Shown: positions 1 to 7,292 of the stretch, in pieces | Numbering within the stretch: the stretch's first letter is position 1 | Layout: each line of letters opens with the position of its first letter | Assembly (NCBI GenBank): GCA_027596945.1 | Contig: JADGJH010000139.1 | Span: 1-28,325 of the forward strand | Source of the DNA: Physocladia obscura | Lineage: Eukaryota > Chytridiomycota > Chytridiomycetes > Chytridiales > Chytriomycetaceae | Reading direction: 5' to 3' | DNA length: 28,325 nt | Translations under genes and position numbers: made by a program | The notes under the pieces: generated by a model | What the model saw: only the letters and a program-made list of their open reading frames with translations | Told to the model about the DNA's origin: nothing | Database searches by the model: none

Positions 1-9
1 GGTTGTTAA

Positions 10-1150
10 AGAGAAAAAGATAAAGAAAATTTTAAACTTGACAAGTCTCCTTGCCTTGTTGAACTGGTTTTAATAAACTCGCCGAAAACCAATCTGCAGC
101 CACCACAATACCCAAGACCTTCTGATCACAAGCCGAAACGAGGATCAAACTTATTAAACCCAATTGATCCAACATCGAAACGTGCAAAATCAGCTGCACT
201 AATCAGCTCTTACTTTCAGTCCTCGTCCAATGCAACTGAACCTTCTTCAACATTAACAAATCCACCAAGAAATTTGACTGCACTTGCATATGTAGTGCCT
301 GCTCATCGAAACCTTTCAAATCGCAATGGGCATGGCGGTAAGCGGTCTGGTTCTGGACGAAAGCCAAAACGTACCAAACCTTTCGAAATAGTCACACAAA
401 ACTCTACCTCCAATTCTGTAAGTTAAGATTCTATTATAATTTATTGATATTATTGTTTATTTGATTGAAGAATCAGGATAATGCTAACCCCGCAATGTCC
501 ATTGCAGTTGCTTCGGGATCGAATTTACTCAAAAATTTGAGCAAAATCGGCACAATTGCGCGAAACTCTACCTCTGATTCTGTAAGTCAATATTCTATTA
601 TAATTCATTGATATTGTTGTTTATTTGAATAAAAAATCAGGATATTGCTACACCTGCGGCGCTAATCACTCGTTCTTCAGAATCGAATTTAATTAAAAAT
701 TTCGAAACAATTGCGCAAAACTGTGCCTCTGATTCTGTGAGTCAATATTTTATTATAATTCGTTGATATATTTGTTTATTTGATTGCATAATCAGGATAT
801 TACTACCCCTAGAGTGCCAATTAGTCATTCTTTAGGATTAAATTTGAATAAAGTCAAACCAAATTTGCAAAACTCTACACTTAATTCTGTAAGCTAACAT
901 AATATTATAATTTGTCAATATTGTCCTTTATTTGATTAAATAATGAGAATGTTGCTGTTTTTGCTGTATCAATCACTTCTGCCACAGTATCAAATTCAAC
1001 AAATTTGCATGTAACACATTCTATTGCTCATGATCAAAGCACAGAAGTTCAAATTTTGAATTCTGTACACTCATGGTTTGAATTTGCTGAGAACAATGAA
1101 AATAGTGAAGAAGACCATTACCTCTACTTGCTGATGAAAATGATGAATTA
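10..1150 (+). pseudogene. 5' part of a transposon-like gene: basic AT-hook-like exon followed by tandemly duplicated exons
   Basis: An open frame begins after an in-frame TAA at 7-9, has no ATG before the first intron, and so probably starts in an exon to the left of the window. Coding exons are 10-417, 477-581, 641-736, 796-888 and 948-1150, all joined in phase 0. The first exon is Ser/Asn/Pro-rich and basic, with an AT-hook-like stretch GKRSGSGRKPKRTK near its end. Each later exon repeats a degenerate unit ending in a motif like AQNSTSDS. The frame stops at a TAG at 1148-1150, but the next frame carries coding-like sequence from about 1117, so a single-base frameshift probably lies near 1112-1118. 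Function is not recognised. Its position before a transposase suggests the DNA-binding N-terminus of the same element, but it could be a separate host gene that the element joined. Confidence 0.5.
418..947 (+). repeat. Tandem exon+intron repeat array with four 59-nt introns
   Basis: Four introns at 418-476, 582-640, 737-795 and 889-947 are each exactly 59 nt. They start GTAAG or GTGAG, share the interior words attctattataatt and gttgtttatttga with small changes, and end in AG. The first three end in aatcag; the fourth ends in atgag. The exons between them are 105, 96 and 93 nt, all multiples of three, and begin GAT and end GATTCT or AATTCT. A fifth unit, 948-1064, ends in aattctgtac, where the donor site seems lost. 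This is tandem duplication of a whole exon-intron module with frame preserved. Confidence 0.85.
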
Positions 1151-1758
1151 GCATTTTCTGATTTTGTTGCTGGTGCTGTGGATCCTGACTATTTGCAACC
1201 AATTGGTTTCACTGACACTACTCATGATGAATTAAATGCACTGGAACAAGCAGCAGTAAATTCAGCAACTCCAGTTGAACTACACATCAAAGCATGCACT
1301 GCTGGAATGAGAAAGCATGAATCAAAATTTTCTGGGAAATCACCAATTGAGCAACATCTACAACTTTGCTCCAATGCTCTCAATAAATGATATAATGTGC
1401 ATGAAGTTAATTTAATTTTGGCTGCCAACAAAGAATCCTACAAAAAACAATTGGATAGTATTTGAATTAAAATTGATGAGGCTATTAAACTTCATGGTGG
1501 TTTTTTGATTCCTCCAGAACCAGCAACTGCTTTTAGAGAAAGCCTCAAATTTGGACAACCAAATCCAGCATCAGTTTGCATTGCACATGTTCAGTTTCTT
1601 GAATATCATCAAATTACTGCTGTGTTGCCTTGTTGTGACAACAATAAATGTACACATTATCAATCAAATCAACAAATGGCATTTCATGGCTGGTCATCAC
1701 GCCCTTGTTGCATCTTTGGGATTCTTCAATGAGGCATTTATTTTTTGTTTCAAGCAAA
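1117..1758 (+). pseudogene. Transposon ORF, region upstream of the DDE domain, with in-frame TGA stops
   Basis: One frame reads from about 1117 to past 1720 and is interrupted only by TGA at 1388-1390 and 1463-1465 before a third TGA near 1731. The text is coherent protein: an acidic start (LADENDELAFSDFVAGAV), then a region with Cys/His pairs such as LPCCDNNKCTHY. These could be half of a zinc-binding site completed by YWCLQCKKEW after the next intron. That intron is 1759-1817, starts GTAAGT, ends TTCAG and is 59 nt. No known family was identified from this part alone. The region is almost free of CpG. Confidence 0.5.
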
Positions 1759-1817
1759 GTAAGTTTTCTACTTTTGAAAAAAATTAATTTTTCAAATAAT
1801 TAATATTTCAAATTCAG

Positions 1818-3042
1818 ATATTGGTGTCTACAGTGTAAGAAAGAGTGGTACTCTGGCACACCAAAAGCTCAAAATAGATTAAAAGCAATGCTTAGCAGCA
1901 GATCTGGAATTGACAGAAAGTTGATTGAAGATACAAATATTGATATTAAAGCTGGTCCAACTGCTACCTGTGACAAGTATGCTGAAAAAATTTGCAAAGA
2001 ACACACAAACTGACTTCTTCTTTACCATTCTACAATTGAAACTGCATGGAGTACTCCCAAGGAACAGCCCTCAATTACTGGATTCAAGTTTCCAACAGGT
2101 TCTGACAACAAACTCCTACCAGTTCATGAATTTCCAGACTTTTTTGATCCTTGGTATGGTGGCCATTTGATGGGAGCAGCTTGGATTGCAAAAATGTTCA
2201 AAGAGCTGAATAATTCCAGAAAAGATTACTATGATGGAGAAGTTCAGCGTCAATGTTCATCCAATGGAATCTATTCAATTGATCACACATTTGGAATTAT
2301 TAAAGGAATGGCTCTTCAAAACAGTCAAAGAGTTGCAGAATTTGTTTTTAATATGAGTACAGATTGCAAAGAGCTCCGCTTGAATCACATTGTTCCAAAT
2401 GCTGGGCATTCAGCCATTGATGTTCCACTCTCTGCTGCAAAAGCAACTTTCATTACCAATGGAATTGGTGAACCTGAAATTATTTACACTGATAAGTGTT
2501 GTGATGATGAGAAATTTTTGCTGGAAAAATTTCCATCACTTGCAAGTTGAGTTAAAAATCTGGATTTTGCTTCAATTCCAAACAATATTACACAACTCTA
2601 CTTTAAGCAAAATTCTGCTGCTCTTGGAGTGAAATGCTCAGCTCTTCTTAACTATGTCAAATTGCATCAATTGATAATAAGTGTTGATTGTGAGTGGAAT
2701 ATTTCTGGAAATTCAAAAACTGGACATATTCCAGTCCTAACTTTTGGCCTAATTAAGCTTGAACCAATTGCATGTTTTGTAAATCTGGATCCAAACCTTC
2801 CTTTCCCACTGGAACTTAAGATGCTATTGGAGAATCAAAATATCAAAAAAGTTGGATCACACATATTTCATGATGCTTACTGGCTTTATGAAGATTATGG
2901 TGTTTTTTTTGCTGAAGAACATTATGTGCAATTGGAGAAATTGTGCAAGAAAAATTGCTGGACCCATAGAGCAAATGTGGTCCAATTACAGAACAGTATG
3001 AATCACCAACTGATTCAAATTTCTCAAATAAATCAACAATAA
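1818..3042 (+). pseudogene. DDE-type transposase fused in frame to a DEDD 3'-5' exonuclease domain (decayed)
   Basis: A single frame runs from the intron acceptor at 1817 to a TAA at 3040, broken only by TGA at 2011-2013 and 2548-2550. Its first part has the look of an RNase H-fold transposase. A first acidic position lies in GIYSIDHTFGIIKG (about 2265-2306) and a second in EIIYTDKCCDDEKFL (about 2476-2520), followed by FPSL. After the second TGA the same frame enters a DEDD exonuclease-like domain, with motif I IISVDCEWN (about 2671-2697, D and E as metal ligands) and a motif II-like VGSHIFHDAYWL (about 2851-2886). The third DDE acid and the last exonuclease motif are not seen, so the copy is defective. 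The transposase superfamily is unassigned. Confidence 0.6.
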
Positions 3043-3089
3043 TTTTGAATCCTGTGGCTTCACTTTATTCAGTGCTCTAGAGAGTTTTA

Positions 3090-4597
3090 TTGGATGGATT
3101 TCAGGCACTGCAAAGAATTGGAAAAGTTGTTCCAAATCCAAACAAACATCCTGCAACAAGTGTTCTGATGAAAGCAATACGAGATGCAATTTATATTGTC
3201 AATGGCTCTGATAAAATCAATATTGGCAATGTTCTTTATGACAAATTTGATGAAATGACATTTGATGAAATGTTTGAGTCAAATCCAGACTGGATTCTCA
3301 AACAAGTGCGGCGTTTATGCCCTGAGCCTGAGATCATAAAAAAAAATTTAGAGGAAGCTCTAGCAACTTTTAGAAAGTCAGAGTTTCAATTTGAAGGTTT
3401 ACCTGTTCTGACTTCAGATGCAATTAAGGAATTCAGGACTTTAATTGATGTCCATGTATCCAAAGGATGTCTTTCTGATCCAATTGGAGTTTCATTGTAT
3501 CGTGCAATAGGTTTGTTAACTTTTGTTTATTTTTTTATTTTTTATGATTTTACATTATTTTATTTAGGATATCAGAAATTAAATTAATATAGAATAGTTT
3601 ACATGAGGTACAAGAATGGGGTTTTATTTAGTGTTTTATTTTCAGAATAATAAACAACAAGTTTTTACTAAAATTATCACAAACCCCATGTAAACAATTC
3701 AAACAGAATCTGCAGGCACAGGATTCAACACTTATTCCTGCAGTCAGAAAAATAACTCCTGAGACATTTGGCTTTGCTCCATTAGTCCCTGAAAACCAAC
3801 AAGATTTTGTGACAGATTCAATGGTGAAGAATTATCCTTGCTTTTAAAGATTTTTGGCTGTTTGTACAAGATGCCTTGTGCCATACACTCCAGTCTGTAC
3901 AATTGCTGAAATGGCACTCTTCAAAAAACACATTCCACAATATTTTGGGAATCCAAAAAGGGGAATTACAGCTACAGAGGCTGCAGATTATGTATTGATG
4001 GCAATGCATTGGAATTCAGGTCAATTGCTGGATATCAATGGCAGGCATTGTTCCCCACTGCCTGGAGCTCAAACAAATGTATGGAAAAAGTTTCCTAAGG
4101 TGTTGGCAAGATTTTTCAAAACTTAAGACAAGGCCAGAAAACAAAAACTCCTTCAAGAAGCAAGTAAAAATCCTCTAGCAGCTATGAGACTTGACATACA
4201 GCAAAATCCTCCAATGTCAACAGCATTTATGGCCACTGTTGCTGCAAATCTTCTTAGATATAATGAACCATTCTTTGGATTTGATCATAGTAATGATGAG
4301 GCCTCAAAGGCAATAGTTTCTCAGTGCCAAAATATTACTCCTAATGGTTTGCTATCAAAAGATCCTGAATTTCAAGTTCCAAATTTTGCTTTCAAAAATT
4401 CTGTTGTAACTAGAACTTCACAAGTCCCTAATATTAGATCTATTGGATCTTCATCAACTCTACCAACTCCAGCAACATTCAATTCAATTGCCCACACAAC
4501 TGAAAAAGCCAAAAGTATCCAAAAATGTTGTGCACCAGGCTGTGGTAGTTCTGAATGTCTGGGAAGATGGAGTCAAAAAAACTGTACAAAAAATTAA
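3090..4597 (+). pseudogene. 3' part of the same transposon ORF, several broken frames, ending in a Cys-rich zinc-finger-like tail
   Basis: Three coding-like blocks follow the exonuclease. The first, 3090 to about 3513, contains NPNKHPATSVLMKAIRDAIY and a likely donor at 3512-3513 (GTTTGT). The second, about 3714-4126, includes a TAA at 3846 and contains TIAEMALFKKHIPQYF and MAMHWNSGQLLDINGRH. The third, 4184-4597, ends in KCCAPGCGSSECLGRW, a compact Cys cluster that could bind zinc. All lie on the plus strand in the order expected of one long protein, and all are CpG-poor. A third catalytic acid of the DDE domain would be expected near the gap between the first two blocks, where a small palindromic insertion sits. 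No intact product is possible. Confidence 0.45.
3596..3696. repeat. Small palindromic insertion with about 14-bp inverted ends (MITE-like)
   Basis: The left end agtttacatgaggt (3596-3609) pairs with the right end accccatgtaaaca (3683-3696): 12 of 14 positions match as inverted repeats, including a perfect core gtttacatg/catgtaaac. The interior is AT-rich and non-coding and separates two coding blocks of the transposon ORF. A clear target-site duplication is not visible, so a non-autonomous element is an inference. Confidence 0.35.
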
Positions 4598-4638
4598 AGA
4601 GGAACTGCTTAACAGTTTATTTTGCCAGATATTTGAAT

Positions 4639-4780
4639 TTCCCTCTTTTTTTTCTTTCTTTTTTTTTCTTCTTTTGTTTTTTTTTCTTTTTGTTTTTGTT
4701 TTTTTCTCTCTTGTTGTTTTTTTCTTTCTTTTTCTCTTTTTTTCTTTTTGTCTTTCTTTTTGTTTTCTTTCTTTTTTTTG
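4639..4780 (+). repeat. Polypyrimidine (T-rich) low-complexity tract
   Basis: About 140 bases are almost only T with C and a few G on the plus strand, in runs of ttttctttc type. The long frames through it (poly-Phe forward, poly-Lys reverse) are composition artefacts. It sits just after the last coding block of the transposon remnant and could mark its 3' end. Confidence 0.85.
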
Positions 4781-5238
4781 AAATTGTCACAAAAATCCTG
4801 AATAAAAAACAATGGGACGAAGTCACACAAGTATGTTCATCTTATTTTTCACAATAATTCTTTAGCCAATAACAATGTACTGTGCTGTCACTGCTTTATT
4901 GAGCTTTTTGAAACACCAGCAAACAGCTCAGTTTTCCTCATCTTGATATCTAGTATTTCAATTATTTTAAGCGGTTTTTCTGTAAATTTTCAATTTAAAC
5001 GTGAGATTTCCGTAGCTTGTCTTCGTTCTTTACCCAAACATCTTCGCGAAACTGGTAAACTTTTGCATCTGTGTTGGCAGATAGGATCAGCGCCAAAGCT
5101 TTTGTGGCATGTCAACTCAGCGTGAACACGAGAGTAATGAACAACATGAAACAAGCTTTTGAAATAAATAAAAAATAAATAAAAGGAAAGGTTCTTCCTC
5201 GCATTTATTATTGCTGACAATTATTATTGTGATTTGAA
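4781..5238. other. Intergenic, between the transposon remnant and the 3' end of the JmjC gene
   Basis: No convincing coding sequence is seen. CpG content returns to the level of the host genes from about 4970 onward. The right end is the 3' side of the minus-strand JmjC gene. The A/T-rich stretch 5160-5185 (aataaataaaaaataaataa) may contribute to transcript ends on either strand, but nothing specific is proven. Confidence 0.6.
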
Positions 5239-7257
5239 CTAATGACAGGGTGGAATTTCGAGGGTCCCAGCTTTCCGTTTTCTTCGAATCTTACATCGTC
5301 GACACATACACTTTCCTTCACCATCTGAGCTTTCACTTTGAGTATTGTCCTGGCTCGCACCATCTGTTTCACTGTCGCTACTACTTGAACTGGAAGAATC
5401 CGAGCTGTCTGACGAACTTGGAGGAAGCATTGGTACAAAACTCAATTCCTTTGCTTTCTCTACAAGCCTTTTGAAAACTTCGGCCTTCGTCTTCCTCTGT
5501 CCTATTCCATCGTCGTCTACAGTCTCACTGATATATTTTGGATCCTTTGAAAAACACTCGAGCTTTTCCAAGAGCCGTTTTGCAAGACGGGGGCGACTGT
5601 TGCGAGTTTTAAGCCATACTGTTTCCCATCCAGCGACACTGCAAAAGTTTTGCGTAACGCCAACAGTAAAGTCAAGATTTATTACAATGTGATGCCACCC
5701 ACCTGGCACAAACATTGTTTCGCCAGGACGCTGGATAATATTAATGATGCCGAGACGTTCGGCAAGTGTCCGGCCTGTTGCATCGATTGTGGAAGAGTCA
5801 TGTAGACGGGGATAAACGATCGCAAACCAAGTAGCGGCTTCATGATCAGGAAGCCCGCGCAATGTGACAAAATGTTTGGGGACTTCTGGTGGGAAGAGAG
5901 CCCATCTAAACTATTATTAAGTTCTCTAAAATTTATGAACAAAAATTTCATATAATATTAATACCGTTTGTGTCCAAATATAAGAGTGTTCCAGGCACTT
6001 GTTCCCAGTGGATCAATGTGTATACCAGTTCCAGATCTTTTTGGCCCTATAACGACCCAGCGGTGTGGTGGACGTTTGCTGCCTGTAAATTGGAAAAGGT
6101 CATCGTGAAAGTATTTCGGTGGACTATAGTCAGCAAGCATCTCGCGAGTAGGTCTCGATTCCAGAAAACTACTTATGACTTCAGTTTCGATATTTGCAAT
6201 ATTTTTGGTAGTTGCCAAATTGGAAACAAAAGTTGCGTCAGAAATTTTCAGCCGTAAACGAAAATTTTTTCCGGTGTTCTCTGCTGGTGAGAAATTTTCT
6301 GGCACTTTCGCCAAGTTTTGCGTGATTTCTGATGTTTTCGATTTTTTTCGAGTATCTTCGTTGTCAGAATTAGATATTTCGCGTTTTTCCTTTGCGGTAA
6401 TCTCCGAGTCATTTATTGAGCTCAACAGTTCTTTTCTGTTTTCATCAGGAGATTTTGATTTTGGCTTTGGTTTGCTTTTTCGAATTTCGGTTGCCGTGTT
6501 GTTTCTAGACCGATCGCCAAAATTGGGGTCAAAAATATATAACGGGCTGTCGTCTTTGTCGGCATCGCCAGATTCGAGACAGTAATGCATGAAATGTGAA
6601 AACTGAACATGAACTAAAGCAAAGAAAATGAGTCAGAATGACATCAATCGTAAAATTTTCACTCACCTGTTTTGCCATCATCGTCTTCTCCAACCTTGAA
6701 TTTTTCGTTGTGAAACCGTTCTAGAAGTTTCTAGAATAAAATTCAGCTGAAAGATGGACCTGGACAGATTAACTCACTTGTGGGGACCAGTTTTCGCGAG
6801 CGAGCCAATCATTTGTAACGCCCGTTAAAATAACGGGGAGTCCTGGTTGCTCAAACCGTTCCGTAAACTCAGAATGGGAAACAAAATTAACGTCAATACG
6901 TTCAGTATCATCGAGATAATCGGGAATGTGGAAGTTTAGTTTGGCAAAGCCAGCTCGTGCCCAGTTTGCAACGTCGAGTTCTGTCTTGAAAAAACCAGAC
7001 TGAGAAAACAAAGCGGGAAAGACGCACAAGAAACCTGAGCGGGCGTTACGCTTTGCTCTCCGGATGCGACGTGCATATCGCGACAGTTTTACTGATGATT
7101 CTGTGTATACGTTGGGTCTAGATTCCAGCTTTGCAGCACTTGATTTGCGCGTAAAGTCTTTTGCCGCCAGCCACTGTATTGTTTCATTCGTCTCAACATT
7201 GACCCGCATTTGCGAAAAGTGCTGGGCAGTTACTGCTGTTTTAGCTGCTGACATCAT
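5239..7257 (-). CDS. JMJD6: JMJD6-like JmjC-domain 2-oxoglutarate/Fe(II) oxygenase
   Basis: Four exons on the minus strand (7257-6778, 6730-6667, 6613-5965, 5905-5239) join in frame to 619 residues. JMJD6 proteins are nuclear lysyl hydroxylases, also reported as arginine demethylases, acting on splicing factors and histones. The product matches the family throughout: ARRIRRAKR near the N-terminus, [10 protein letters not shown], the iron-binding HID in [13 protein letters not shown] (H380, D382), [17 protein letters not shown] and the distal His in WHHIVINLD (H470). It ends in a Ser-rich acidic tail ([15 protein letters not shown]) and a basic Cys cluster ([15 protein letters not shown]). It is longer than the roughly 400-residue animal protein because of a disordered Lys/Ser/Glu-rich insertion at about 217-338. 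The start at 7257 is chosen because an upstream in-frame ATG at 7326 would overlap the first exon of the divergent gene. Iron ligands are intact, so it is probably active. Confidence 0.9.
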
Positions 7258-7292
7258 CGTGATTTTCCTTTTTGAAAAAGAAAAAGAAACAA
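7258..7292. promoter_or_regulatory. Very short divergent intergenic region shared by the JMJD6-like and HBS1-like genes
   Basis: Only 35 bp separate the ATG of the minus-strand JmjC gene (7257) from the ATG of the plus-strand GTPase gene (7293). The stretch holds an A-rich segment (gaaaaagaaaaagaaac) on the plus strand. Transcription of each gene must begin inside this gap or inside the first exon of the other. No TATA box is evident. Confidence 0.6.

Larger units (their letters stand above)
796..4800 (+). mobile_element. CpG-depleted DNA-transposon remnant (DDE + 3'-5' exonuclease type)
   Basis: This span covers the decayed coding blocks and is set apart by base composition. By eye I count about seven CpG dinucleotides between 796 and 4600, against about 17 in the 360 bases 5281-5640 of the next gene. 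TG and CA words are common. Element ends could not be placed: no terminal inverted repeats or target duplication were found by reading. The left limit is drawn where CpG loss begins and the right limit at the end of the pyrimidine tract. The coding frame itself continues further left. Confidence 0.5.

Noticed and set aside
418..947. CRISPR-like interpretation of the regularly spaced repeats
   Set aside because: The repeats are eukaryotic GT-AG introns separated by related coding exons, not short palindromic repeats with unique spacers.
1388..2550. Reassigned genetic code (TGA read as an amino acid) to explain TGA-only stops
   Set aside because: The host gene models for the vWA protein and the ferredoxin fusion end at TGA, and other models end normally at TAA or TAG. 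CpG deamination of CGA explains the pattern more simply.
4555..4857. Long forward (Phe-rich) and reverse (Lys-rich) frames across the pyrimidine tract
   Set aside because: They consist of low-complexity repeats of one or two residues and arise from the T/C-rich composition.
6175..6585. 136-codon plus-strand frame (Phe/Ser-rich) opposite the JmjC gene
   Set aside because: It mirrors the Lys/Ser/Glu-rich insertion of the minus-strand JMJD6-like protein and has no independent support.
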